Of a stretch of DNA of 64,000 nt, positions 49,074 through 57,677 are shown piece by piece. Under the pieces are notes generated by a model. The model was given only the letters and a program-made list of their open reading frames with translations, had not been told where the DNA came from and searched no databases. Position numbers and translations under genes: made by a program. The stretch is from Mucilaginibacter sp. UBA5151. Its GTDB lineage: Bacteria; Bacteroidota; Bacteroidia; Sphingobacteriales; Sphingobacteriaceae. Location of the stretch: assembly GCA_002413785.1 (NCBI GenBank), contig DHXR01000054.1, positions 62,001-126,000 on the forward strand, given 5' to 3'. Numbering within the stretch: position 1 is the first letter of the stretch; every line of letters begins with the position of its first letter.

Positions 49074-51317
49074 TTATTTAAACGCAACTTGTATATCCTG
49101 CAACGAAATTCCTAATGTTTTTAATGAAATTTGGTTAAGTTCATCCTTATCACCGCTAAAATGAAACACGCTGTGCTTATGCGTAAGCCCTTCGTTTGGC
49201 TTTAGAAAAGCGGCCGGCGATACACTTTCTATCTCATAAAACGGCCCCATTTGACTACCGTTTGCCAGCGGGCCGTCATTATAGGCATTTACAGCATCCC
49301 CTGTAAAGGGATTTTTGTCTGTCCGCCATTCCTGGTTTAAGTAAGTTGCTTTTGGGTCGAGATCAAAAAGGGCAATCGTCAGCACATTATTTTCGGCGTC
49401 ATAACTACCGGCCAATGTTTTTGCCCGGTTGGGCGGCATACCCAATTTTCCACGCGATTTCCCGTCGGCCTTAAATAACAAAATGCCGTTGTTGTATTTA
49501 ACCCTGTCAGGAGGTATCTGGCCAAAGTAATCGGTTGTTGCTATTTTGCCGGTATTATTATTGTTATACGGCACAACAACTACCGTTTTTGCAGAAGGCG
49601 AAAACATATCCAGGTTCCACAGGCATGGCGCGCCAGTTTGCTTATCCCAGGCAAAGTAGCTGGTATTAACAATGGTATTGGTAGTACTAAAGGCAACAAG
49701 TTTTATTTTGCTGTCAAAATCAATACCCAATAGCTTTTTCACATCCGCCGGTTCAAGTATTTCTATATCCCGGACGATGGCAAGGTTAAAAATTATACCA
49801 GCATAATTCATCACCCTGGTTGATTTGCTCAATGAGGCTTTTTTATCAGTATGGGAAGTTAATTTCCAACTCTCGAAATCGAAGGCCGTTGGTGTATGCC
49901 AGTTAGCAAACTCCATTTTCCGGTGAGGTTTAAAAAACAGAGCGAATTTACCGCCTTCCGGCCCAAGCCATAAACGGTCCTCGCCACCATAAGCGTTCAT
50001 GTGCGCATCCAATGAGGTTGCGGCAAATGTTTCATAGTTTATCCATCCAAAACTTTTCCCGTTTAAGCCATCTGCCGTTGAGGTAAATACCTTTGCCTGG
50101 TATTTGGGCGATACGATTACCTGCCCGTTGCCATCCTTGCTGTTCAGCACGATGACACTATCGCTTCGCCGCAAAAAATTGAGATCATAGCCAAAACTAC
50201 CTTTAGGGTACTGGCTTTCGAAGGTTTGGTTTTGATGATTTTTATCATGGCAGGAAACCAGAAGGATAAATGCAACCTCTTCCTGTTTATAGGGACTTCC
50301 GTCTTTCCTGAAAATATCATGAAACCAAACTTTAGGTTCCGAGCCATCAGGCATCGGGGTATCCCAGGCATATATGGTATTTGTTTTGCCGCTTACAAAA
50401 CCCCAGTTTATAGCACCAATATTTTCTTTCTTTAATAAAGGCATTGTATTTTGAAAAGTGCTGTTACGTGGCCGTGCCATGTATTCGGTACAAATCAGCG
50501 GGCGACCGTATTGCTTTAAAAAAACGATCAAGCCCATATGGGCCGCCGGTACATCATAATTATGATAAGTAATGACATCTGAATTTTCGATCTGAATTTT
50601 GCACAACGCCTTCAAATTCGTATCCCAGAACCCAACGCTAAGCGGCTGATCGGGGTTAACAGCGCGTGCCCAGGCAAAAACCCTGGTCAATAAGTCTGCC
50701 GACTTAAAGTTTTTATTGCTATTGCCCGGTTCATTATACAAATCCCATAATAACACCCGGTTATCATGCTTAAAAGTATTTAAAACATCATCGACATAGG
50801 CCTTCAACGCTAAAAAATCAGCCTCAGTTGTTAGTGGCCTGCCCGGGTCCTGCATCCAGCCGGAGTTGTGGATGCCTGGCTTGGGGTCGGGTTGTTTGCC
50901 CGGTTTTGGGTTGGCGTTCCAGCAGTCATCAAAAAACACAAAAATGGTTTGGATATGGTGCTTGTCCGCGATAGTTAGATACTTGTTCACCCGTTCCCTA
51001 AATCCTTTTGGGTCTTCGTTCCATGCAAGGCTATGCAAAAAAACACGCATTGTATTAAAACCGATGTTTTCGGCGTAGCCCAATTCGCGGTCAATCGTGA
51101 CGGGGTCAAATGTATCCGCCTGCCACATTTCCAATTGGTTTATGGCAGTGCTTGGCGAAAAGTTAGCGCCATTTATCCATTTGTGCCGGGCATACCATGC
51201 ATTTGCCTTTTCTGCCGGCCATACTTTTGAACTGCTGCTATCCGAAGGTTGTGCATTGGCAGTGACTGTTAAAAAAACAAGAAGTAAGCTTGTGGGGAAC
51301 AGGTATTTATATCTCAT
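49074..51317 (-). CDS. Fused protein: cellulase-like glycoside hydrolase + lipoprotein-type domain
   Basis: A 747-residue secreted protein (signal peptide MRYKYLFPTSLLLVFLTVTANAQ, split at residue 20 here). Residues 35-350 form a GH5/clan-A TIM barrel with acid/base Glu196 in LWDLYNEPG and nucleophile Glu278 in PLICTEYMARP. Residues 362-747 (FGYDLNFLRR, GWINYETFAA, YGGEDRLWLGPEGG) resemble a Bacteroidetes lipoprotein family I remember as DUF6786. At the joint, residues 348-356 read VAFILLVSC: the barrel's usual C-terminal helix EEVAFI runs straight into what looks like the end of a lipobox (LLVSC). This suggests an in-frame deletion that fused two adjacent genes. First gene of the sugar operon. 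Confidence 0.85.
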   Translation of the reverse strand: MRYKYLFPTSLLLVFLTVTANAQPSDSSSSKVWPAEKANAWYARHKWINGANFSPSTAINQLEMWQADTFDPVTIDRELGYAENIGFNTMRVFLHSLAWNEDPKGFRERVNKYLTIADKHHIQTIFVFFDDCWNANPKPGKQPDPKPGIHNSGWMQDPGRPLTTEADFLALKAYVDDVLNTFKHDNRVLLWDLYNEPGNSNKNFKSADLLTRVFAWARAVNPDQPLSVGFWDTNLKALCKIQIENSDVITYHNYDVPAAHMGLIVFLKQYGRPLICTEYMARPRNSTFQNTMPLLKKENIGAINWGFVSGKTNTIYAWDTPMPDGSEPKVWFHDIFRKDGSPYKQEEVAFILLVSCHDKNHQNQTFESQYPKGSFGYDLNFLRRSDSVIVLNSKDGNGQVIVSPKYQAKVFTSTADGLNGKSFGWINYETFAATSLDAHMNAYGGEDRLWLGPEGGKFALFFKPHRKMEFANWHTPTAFDFESWKLTSHTDKKASLSKSTRVMNYAGIIFNLAIVRDIEILEPADVKKLLGIDFDSKIKLVAFSTTNTIVNTSYFAWDKQTGAPCLWNLDMFSPSAKTVVVVPYNNNNTGKIATTDYFGQIPPDRVKYNNGILLFKADGKSRGKLGMPPNRAKTLAGSYDAENNVLTIALFDLDPKATYLNQEWRTDKNPFTGDAVNAYNDGPLANGSQMGPFYEIESVSPAAFLKPNEGLTHKHSVFHFSGDKDELNQISLKTLGISLQDIQVAFK

Positions 51318-51458
51318 GGAAATGGCGGGCAAAATTGGTTATTTCAAAAATGATAAAAATATATGTAATCAGTACACTTAAACCTAATTTAACACAAATT
51401 CTTTTACCCGCATCAAATTGAGTACGCCGCGAAAATCAGGAAAATTACTTATTGTCTC

Positions 51459-52328
51459 TTAAAACCCAAACTCCCCGAGTTCAACAACCGCGTTTTCGCA
51501 GATATAAGTTGGCGCTATCCCGGTTGCCCTGATCTTTGTCCCCGCATCACCCGGAAGTGTATTGCCGGATAATACCAGCACGGTATCCAGTCCAAATTTG
51601 TTGCCGCCTAAAATATCCGTTTGCAGGGTATCCCCTACCATTACAATTTCCTTTTTGCTAATCGTGCGTTTTTCGCGGATCAGGTCATAAGCAAACATAA
51701 ACATCTGTGAATCGGGTTTCCCAAAACGGATAAAGCTTTTGCCCACAATATTTTCTATCATGGAGGCTACGCCGCCAATGGCGATAGAAACATCATGCAC
51801 CGACAGCGGATAGGCCTGGTCAGTATTTGCTACAATCACCGGGATGGTGCGTTTCCGCAATATATTTACAGCTTTATTGAGATCTTCGAACCAATTAAAC
51901 CCTTCGTCATCCAAAAATATCAGGGCGCTTACCTTATCAATATTACTGTTGTTAACCTCGCTTACCGGCAAAGTATTTAAGCCCGATGATTCAATATAAT
52001 GGGCTGAATCCGGTGTCCCCAGGTAGGCTACAATCCCATCAAGCACTTTCAGGTCAAGGTATTCTTTGGTGAGCATGCCAGATGAAATTATCCGGTCAGC
52101 GGTAATTTCCTTTAAACCCTTCCGATGGTAACTTTCGGCAAGCTGCGCCGGGCTTCGTGAGGCGTCATTGGTAACAATATAAAATTCTTTTTTTTCGGCC
52201 ACCAGGTACGAAAACGTTTTTTCGATACCGGGAACAAGCCCCTGGTAGGTTTTTATTACACCAAACGCATCAAAGAAGATGATTTCATACCTGTCAATTA
52301 TTGATTTAAAGTTATCGATGCATTTCAT
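51459..52328 (-). CDS. HAD superfamily class IIA phosphatase (NagD-like)
   Basis: A 289-residue HAD-IIA protein. The nucleophile Asp20 is in FFDAFGVI; the second Asp of the DxD motif is replaced by Phe22, as the related subfamily with DxWGV sequences also lacks it. Motif II Asn/Thr lies in FYIVTNDASRS, and motif III/IV in FGKPDSQMF and VMVGDTLQTDILGG. It should hydrolyse a small phosphate ester in the cytoplasm; without the acid/base Asp, turnover may be slow. It is the third gene after the ligase and kinase genes, 181 bases downstream across a large repeat. Confidence 0.82.
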   Translation of the reverse strand: MKCIDNFKSIIDRYEIIFFDAFGVIKTYQGLVPGIEKTFSYLVAEKKEFYIVTNDASRSPAQLAESYHRKGLKEITADRIISSGMLTKEYLDLKVLDGIVAYLGTPDSAHYIESSGLNTLPVSEVNNSNIDKVSALIFLDDEGFNWFEDLNKAVNILRKRTIPVIVANTDQAYPLSVHDVSIAIGGVASMIENIVGKSFIRFGKPDSQMFMFAYDLIREKRTISKKEIVMVGDTLQTDILGGNKFGLDTVLVLSGNTLPGDAGTKIRATGIAPTYICENAVVELGEFGF

Positions 52329-52329
52329 T

Positions 52330-52510
52330 GGTTGGTTGATTGGGTTGATTAAGTTGGATTGAGTTGATTAAGTTGGATTGAGTTGATTAAGTTAAATATT
52401 TATTAAAAGTTTTTCTGTTGAAAAATCGAAATGCGCTTTAGCAATATTATTCATTGTCATTAAAACAAAAACTCAATCAACCAATCTCCTAATCAACCCA
52501 ATCAACCAAT
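52330..52510. repeat. Tandem and inverted spacer repeats between kinase and HAD genes
   Basis: TTGATTAAGTTGGATTGAG occurs twice in tandem (52345-52363 and 52364-52382) and a third time in part (52383-52391), preceded by GGTTGATTGGG. The right flank 52471-52510 (ACTCAATCAACC, CCTAATCAACCCAATCAACC) is their reverse complement, 80 bases away. The right arm touches the stop codon of the kinase gene. It is the largest member of the family also found at 4346 and 46841. Confidence 0.8.
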
Positions 52511-53643
52511 TATCTTATCTTCAGCGCCTCAATAATCTTTTCTGCATCAAAATCCCGGTCCACTGATGGCAGGTAGATCTCAAAGGCTTCGGCTTGTAAT
52601 TTTGTAGCGTATTGTTCATTAAAAAAGTACTTGCCGTCTTTAATCACGTAATTTAAGATAAAAAACCGGTATGCCTCTTTTAAAAACCTGATTTCATCGG
52701 CAGTAATGGGGTTTATTTTATGATATTCCTTTAAAAACAGGATAAACCTGTCTTCCATCATCGTATTGATATAATAACTGAACACCGTCCTGTCCCCGGC
52801 ATCGGATACTACCCGACTGAAAAAATAAAAATCGAGTATGCGGTAGCTCATCCTGAACCAATCGTAATCCCAGCGGGAATATAGTTCAAGATTGGGCGTT
52901 ACCGAGAAATTGCCAATGTTCCAGTCGATGAACACAGGTATGATCTCAAAAGATTTCATATTGTAATTCGAGCGGTTTTTCAGGAACAAATCACAGTGGT
53001 ATTTCAAAAAGTCAACCTGCATGGCCGAACCGAAATTTTTTTCGTTGATTTCCAACTGCTGCTGTAAAGCGAAAATATCTGTCCGCAAAGTTTTTGATGA
53101 TTTTGGCAGTACATTTTTTACCCTTGAGCAGGCTTTATGAAACTTGCCCACCTGCTGACCTAATTTACAGATATGATGGTCTTCCAGCCGCTGCGGCAAG
53201 CGGTCGAGGATACGACTCGGGTTATAAAAAACAACCCATGCATCTGTTTTTCCCTGCTTATACCTGTAAATATAAACCCGGTTATTTTTTAATAGTGATT
53301 TTGCCAGCAGGTTTTCAAAAGGATAAAGCAAATTGTTGGACAGGCTGTGGATAATGCGGTGGTCTTCTTTAAAATATTCGTATTTGCCAAAATAGGAAAG
53401 CTTGGCAATAATAATATCATCATCATGGAAGGTTATCCGAAAAACATGGTTGGTTGAAACCATAGCGCTGATATCCTCGATTTTCCTGATAGACTTAGAA
53501 GCATCGTACCCTTCCCATGCTTTTTTTAATATGGAGTTATAATCCAGGTTAATCTGAACCTTTGATGCCCTGACAGGGAACTGTGGATATATAGGATTTT
53601 CAGGATGCAGGTCATCAGGATATATGTCAACTGTTTTATTCAC
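52510..53643 (-). CDS. APH-like small-molecule kinase
   Basis: A 377-residue protein with an aminoglycoside-phosphotransferase-like kinase fold: N-lobe strand HDDDIIIAKLSYFGK with a Lys (Lys81) in the ATP position, LGQQVGKFHKAC helix, and catalytic segment FIDWNIGNFS where Asp240 and Asn245 replace the HGDxHxxN pattern without its His residues, followed by SRWDYDWFRM with Asp259/Asp261 for metal. Substrate unknown; choline or homoserine kinases share this fold. It is 12 bases downstream of the glutamine-synthetase-like gene and upstream of a phosphatase gene, so the three may act on one metabolite (inference). Confidence 0.75.
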   Translation of the reverse strand: MNKTVDIYPDDLHPENPIYPQFPVRASKVQINLDYNSILKKAWEGYDASKSIRKIEDISAMVSTNHVFRITFHDDDIIIAKLSYFGKYEYFKEDHRIIHSLSNNLLYPFENLLAKSLLKNNRVYIYRYKQGKTDAWVVFYNPSRILDRLPQRLEDHHICKLGQQVGKFHKACSRVKNVLPKSSKTLRTDIFALQQQLEINEKNFGSAMQVDFLKYHCDLFLKNRSNYNMKSFEIIPVFIDWNIGNFSVTPNLELYSRWDYDWFRMSYRILDFYFFSRVVSDAGDRTVFSYYINTMMEDRFILFLKEYHKINPITADEIRFLKEAYRFFILNYVIKDGKYFFNEQYATKLQAEAFEIYLPSVDRDFDAEKIIEALKIR

Positions 53644-53655
53644 AATGCTTTTTTA

Positions 53656-55014
53656 CTATATTATCTCAAAATACCTTTTTAATTCCCAGTCTGTTACGCT
53701 TTTGGCGAATTGGCGGCATTCCCAAAGACGGGTTTGTGTAAAGTGCTCAACAAACGGCGCGCCAAACAATTCATTCGCTATGGCCGAATCTTTCATAATT
53801 GTTGCGGCATCAAACAAATTTGAAGACAAGCTGCCATTCCTTTTATCCTGGTAGCCGTTACCTTTGGTTGCCGGTATAGTTAATGGCAGCTTGTTTTTTA
53901 TGCCATATAACCCGGATGCAAGTGCCGCAGCCATAGCAAGGTAAGGATTAGTATCGGAACCTGGAATGCGGGTTTCCAGGCGGGTATAACTTTCGGATGG
54001 ATGCAGCACACGCAACGCAGTAGTCCGGTTATCAAGGCCCCAGGTGATGGTAGTGGGCGCCCAGGCGCCTTCAACCAAACGTTTATAACTATTTATGTTT
54101 GGCGCATACATCGGCAAAATATGCGGCAGGCAATGTAACTGACCTGCAAGGTAATGCTTGTGCAGGTCGCTCATATTTTGGGCATCAGTTGCGCTGTAAA
54201 ACAGGTTTTCAGATTGGTCTTTGTTCCACAAACTTTGGTGGATATGGCCGCTGCAGCCCGGTAGCTTTTCATTCCATTTGGCCATAAACGAGGCCATAAT
54301 GCCGTGTTTGTAAGCTATCTCTTTAACAGCAGTTTTAAATAACACCGCTTTATCGGCGGCGGCAAGCACATGATCGTGCAGAATAGCCGCCTCGTAAACG
54401 CCCGGCCCGGTTTCTGTATGCAGGCCTTCCAGCGGCACATCAAATTGGTATAACAGGTTAAACAGGTCGTTATAAAAGTCTCCTTCCTGTGATGTCCTCA
54501 AGATTGAATAACCAAACATACCAGGGGTTAGGTTTTCCATGTTTGTAAAACCTTTCCCCTGTAAACTTTGCGGCGTTTCCCTGAAATTAAACCATTCAAA
54601 TTCCTGTGCAAATTCGGGGTGATAGCCCATTTCATCACATTCTTTGGCTATCCGTTTCAGCAAGCTACGGCTGCATGCCGGCAAGTCGCTACCATCTGCC
54701 GCACTAAAATCCCCCAAAAAGAAAGGGATATTTTCCTGCCAGGGCACAGTCCTGAAGGTAGAGAGGTCAATGCGGCATTGCTTGTCGGGATAGCCGGTAT
54801 GCCAGCCTGTAAGCTCCACATTATCATAACAGGCATCGCTGCTGTCCCAGCCAAATACCACATCGCAAAAGCCATAGCCATTTTTAAGGCCATCAATAAA
54901 TTTTTTATGATGGATTACTTTGCCCCGCAAAACGCCGTCAATATCGGCAAAGGCAAATTTTATTTTCTTTATATCGTTTTCTTCAAGATAGGTTATAATC
55001 TGATCTTCATTCAT
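53656..55014 (-). CDS. Glutamine-synthetase-like gamma-glutamyl ligase
   Basis: A 452-residue protein of the GS fold: beta-grasp start KIKFAFADIDGVLRGKVI, metal-binding EFAQEFEWFNF and GLHTETGPGVYE, GSGH-like SGHIHQSLW, arginine loop NSYKRLVEGAWAP, and RLETRIPGSDTNPYLAMAAAL, ending LWECRQFAKSVTDWELKRYFEII. This tail and length are those of PuuA/GlnA3-type enzymes that glutamylate amines rather than ammonia. True nitrogen assimilation is probably handled by the GSII gene directly upstream. First gene of an apparent operon with the APH-like kinase and HAD phosphatase. Substrate not deducible. Confidence 0.83.
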   Translation of the reverse strand: MNEDQIITYLEENDIKKIKFAFADIDGVLRGKVIHHKKFIDGLKNGYGFCDVVFGWDSSDACYDNVELTGWHTGYPDKQCRIDLSTFRTVPWQENIPFFLGDFSAADGSDLPACSRSLLKRIAKECDEMGYHPEFAQEFEWFNFRETPQSLQGKGFTNMENLTPGMFGYSILRTSQEGDFYNDLFNLLYQFDVPLEGLHTETGPGVYEAAILHDHVLAAADKAVLFKTAVKEIAYKHGIMASFMAKWNEKLPGCSGHIHQSLWNKDQSENLFYSATDAQNMSDLHKHYLAGQLHCLPHILPMYAPNINSYKRLVEGAWAPTTITWGLDNRTTALRVLHPSESYTRLETRIPGSDTNPYLAMAAALASGLYGIKNKLPLTIPATKGNGYQDKRNGSLSSNLFDAATIMKDSAIANELFGAPFVEHFTQTRLWECRQFAKSVTDWELKRYFEII

Positions 55015-55148
55015 GACGTGTTAGATTAATTACCGGCGCAATTTAAGCAAGATAAATATAATGCGTGAAACAATAAAAAAATTGCGGGGCCGGAGTGTTG
55101 TTTGTGAGGACACAAACAACGGGAATGAATACATGGGCACATAACAAA

Positions 55149-55180
55149 AAGTCCCCTGATCTTTTACAATCAGGGGACTT
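55149..55180 (-). terminator. Strong terminator of the glutamine synthetase gene
   Basis: AAGTCCCCTGAT (55149-55160) and its exact reverse complement (55169-55180) form a 12-bp stem with an 8-base loop; on the minus strand a T-run follows. It separates glnA from the GS-like gene. Confidence 0.9.
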
Positions 55181-55207
55181 GAGATTATATTTAGTTTAGT
55201 TAGTGAA

Positions 55208-56218
55208 TTAAACTTTTGCTGATTTTACAGTTTTTATAATTACTGCTGCAACTTTGTATGGATCGGCAGCTGAATTTGGGCGGCGGTCTTCCAGGTAACC
55301 TTTCCAGCCTTTTTGAACTGTGTATAACGGGATACGGATAGAAGCGCCACGGTCAGATACGCCATAGCTGTAATCGTGAATAGAAGCGGTTTCGTGTTTA
55401 CCTGTTAAACGCTGCTCGTTATCAGCGCCATAAACAGCAATACATTCAGCTATTACCGGACGGAAAGCTTCGCAAATTTTATCGTAAGTTTCTTTGCTGC
55501 CGCAAGTCCTTAAAGTAGTGTTTGAGAAATTAGCGTGCATGCCTGAACCGTTCCAGTCTAATTGACCAAGTGGTTTGCAATGCCAGTTGATAGATACGCC
55601 ATGTGCTTCACCTATTCTTTCAAGTAAGTAACGGGCAACCCAAATCTGGTCACCTGCTTCTTTAGCGCCTTTAGCGAAGATCTGGAATTCCCACTGACCG
55701 GCAGCAACTTCGGCGTTGATACCTTCAACATTTAAACCTGCTTCTAAACAAGTATCCAAATGCTCTTCAACAATATCTCTTCCATAAGCGTTATTAGCAC
55801 CTACAGAACAGTAGTAAGGGCCTTGCGGGGCAGGGTAACCGCCTGTAGGGAAACCAAGCGGTTTGTTGGTTTCAGGATCCCATAAAAAGTATTCCTGCTC
55901 AAAACCAAACCAGAAATCATTATCATCATCTTCAATTAAAGAACGGCCGTTTGACACGTGCGGTTTGCCTGTAGAGTCAAGTACTTCACACATTACCAGG
56001 TAAGCATCAAGCCTTCCGGGATCTTTACAAATAAAAACAGGTTTAAGAACGCAGTCTGAAGAACCTCCGGGGGCCTGTTCGGTTGAAGAACCGTCAAAGC
56101 TCCAGTTAGGGCAGTCTTCTAATTTACCGCTGAAATCTGATTCAATTTTAGTTTTGCTGCGCAGGCTTTGTGTGGGTTTGTAGCCATCAAGCCAAATGTA
56201 CTCAAGTTTAGTTGCCAT
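55208..56218 (-). CDS. glnA: Type II glutamine synthetase
   Basis: A 336-residue GSII enzyme, the shorter eukaryote-like type: LEYIWLDGYKPTQSLRSKTK, WSFDGSSTEQAPGGSSDC, EDDDNDFWFGFEQEYFLWD (metal Glu residues, quoted in part), QWEFQIF, INWHCKPLGQLDWNGSGMH and ADNEQRLTGKHETASIHDYS. It makes glutamine from glutamate, ammonia and ATP and lacks the tyrosine adenylylation site of GSI. Monocistronic: strong terminator downstream and a 416-base promoter region upstream, shared with the divergent mdh. A near-consensus -7 box (GATATTTG on the minus strand, 56274-56281) may be the promoter. Confidence 0.96.
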   Translation of the reverse strand: MATKLEYIWLDGYKPTQSLRSKTKIESDFSGKLEDCPNWSFDGSSTEQAPGGSSDCVLKPVFICKDPGRLDAYLVMCEVLDSTGKPHVSNGRSLIEDDDNDFWFGFEQEYFLWDPETNKPLGFPTGGYPAPQGPYYCSVGANNAYGRDIVEEHLDTCLEAGLNVEGINAEVAAGQWEFQIFAKGAKEAGDQIWVARYLLERIGEAHGVSINWHCKPLGQLDWNGSGMHANFSNTTLRTCGSKETYDKICEAFRPVIAECIAVYGADNEQRLTGKHETASIHDYSYGVSDRGASIRIPLYTVQKGWKGYLEDRRPNSAADPYKVAAVIIKTVKSAKV

Positions 56219-56634
56219 TGTTTAATGATTTTATAAAAATTGTTTCAATTCGTGTTTTTTGTAACGTTATATACAAATATCGAGGCGAATTTAAACTTTT
56301 TTTATAAAATTCATCACATTTTGTTAAAAATTTTATAATTTTTTTCAAAATGAACTATTTACCACAGCAAATTGAATAAAAAGCAACCGGCAATTGTTTA
56401 CTTTATAACCAATGCTTAAAAAAGCTATCTAAAAAGGCAAAGGCACTCCTGTAAATTCCATCCTGTTTTAAGTTTATTTTCATTGCAGGGTGATTAAGGC
56501 TTTGTAATCCCGGAATACCTATCTTATAATGTTGCATGATTGTTATCACATATTGCATAATTTTTACCTGAAAAAAAATATAAATTTCTATCTTCGGGGC
56601 AATTTATTTTTCCAACTGAAAATCAAAATTTATT
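56219..56634. other. Divergent promoter region between glnA and mdh
   Basis: About 416 very AT-rich bases without a gene. TATCTTCG at 56589-56596 is close to the -7 consensus and suits mdh, with a leader of about 35 bases. The glnA candidate is at 56274-56281. No clear regulator site was seen. Confidence 0.4.
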
Positions 56635-57573
56635 ATGAAAATAACTGTTGTTGGCGCCGGGGCTGTAGGCGCAACCTGCGCAGATAATATCGCCAGGAAA
56701 GAATTGGCTGAAGAGCTTATTTTGTTAGACATCCGTGAAGGTTTTGCCGAAGGCAAGGCTATAGATATGATGCAGACATCGGCTCTTTTAGAGTTTGACA
56801 CCAAAATAAAAGGGGTTACCAACGATTATGCAGCTACTGCTGATTCGGAAGTTGTAGTGATCACTTCGGGTTTACCACGTAAACCAGGCATGACACGCGA
56901 AGAGCTTATCGGCACTAACGCGGGTATTGTAAAAAGTGTTACAGAAAACATTGTTAAATATTCGCCAAACACCATTATCATCGTTGTATCCAACCCGATG
57001 GATACTATGAACTACCTGACGTTTAAAACATCAGGTTTACCAAAAAATCGTATAATAGGTATGGGCGGCGCTTTGGATTCGGCAAGGTTTAAATATTATT
57101 TGAGCCAGGAACTGGGCTGCTCTCCTGCCGACCTGAACGCAGTAGTTATCGGTGGTCACGGTGATACAACCATGATCCCTTTAATACACCACGCTACCTG
57201 GAACAGTGTTCCGGTAACACAATTATTAAGCAAGGAGCAACAGGATAAAGTGGTTGCTGCGACTATGGTTGGCGGCGCTACCTTAACTAAACTAATCGGC
57301 ACATCGGCATGGTATGCTCCCGGTGCAGGTACAGCCTTTATGGTTGAAGCCATTGTACGCGATCAGAAAAAACTAATCTCCTGCGGTGTTGCGCTGGACG
57401 GCGAATACGGACAAAAAGATATTTCGCTTGTTGTACCGGTTGTACTTGGCAAAAATGGCTTTGAAAAAATCGTTGAGTATAAAATAAGTGACGCCGAACA
57501 AGCCGAATTTAATAAAAGCGCTGATGCGGTAAGGAATATGAACCAGGTATTGTATGATACTAAGGTGATTTAA
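56635..57573 (+). CDS. mdh: Malate dehydrogenase (LDH-like type)
   Basis: A 312-residue NAD-dependent dehydrogenase: Rossmann start KITVVGAGAVGATCADNI, NAD-selective Asp in ILLDIREG, substrate arginines in GLPRKPGMTREEL, SNPMD, and the catalytic Asp-Arg/His pair in GGALDSARF and VIGGHGDTTM. The LPRKPGM loop specifies malate over lactate. It interconverts malate and oxaloacetate in the citric acid cycle. Single gene with two hairpins downstream. Confidence 0.96.
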   Translation: MKITVVGAGAVGATCADNIARKELAEELILLDIREGFAEGKAIDMMQTSALLEFDTKIKGVTNDYAATADSEVVVITSGLPRKPGMTREELIGTNAGIVKSVTENIVKYSPNTIIIVVSNPMDTMNYLTFKTSGLPKNRIIGMGGALDSARFKYYLSQELGCSPADLNAVVIGGHGDTTMIPLIHHATWNSVPVTQLLSKEQQDKVVAATMVGGATLTKLIGTSAWYAPGAGTAFMVEAIVRDQKKLISCGVALDGEYGQKDISLVVPVVLGKNGFEKIVEYKISDAEQAEFNKSADAVRNMNQVLYDTKVI

Positions 57574-57590
57574 TTGCGTTACCTTTTAGA

Positions 57591-57664
57591 TTTGACAACT
57601 TTTTGAAAGTTGTCAAATCATCAATTAAAAAAGGGCTTTCATCGTTTGGTGAAAGCCCTTTTTT
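57591..57664 (+). terminator. Double hairpin terminator of mdh
   Basis: First hairpin 57591-57617 (TTTGACAACTTT and its complement, 3-base loop). Second hairpin 57627-57664 (AAAAAAGGGCTTTC paired with GAAAGCCCTTTTTT), which ends in a T-run on both strands and so may also stop the convergent gene. Confidence 0.85.
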
Positions 57665-57677
57665 AAATTTGACTGTT

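Noticed and set aside
52330..52510. Possible CRISPR array because of regularly repeated 19-mers
   Set aside because: The units are directly tandem with no spacers and are mirrored by an inverted arm; there are no cas genes.
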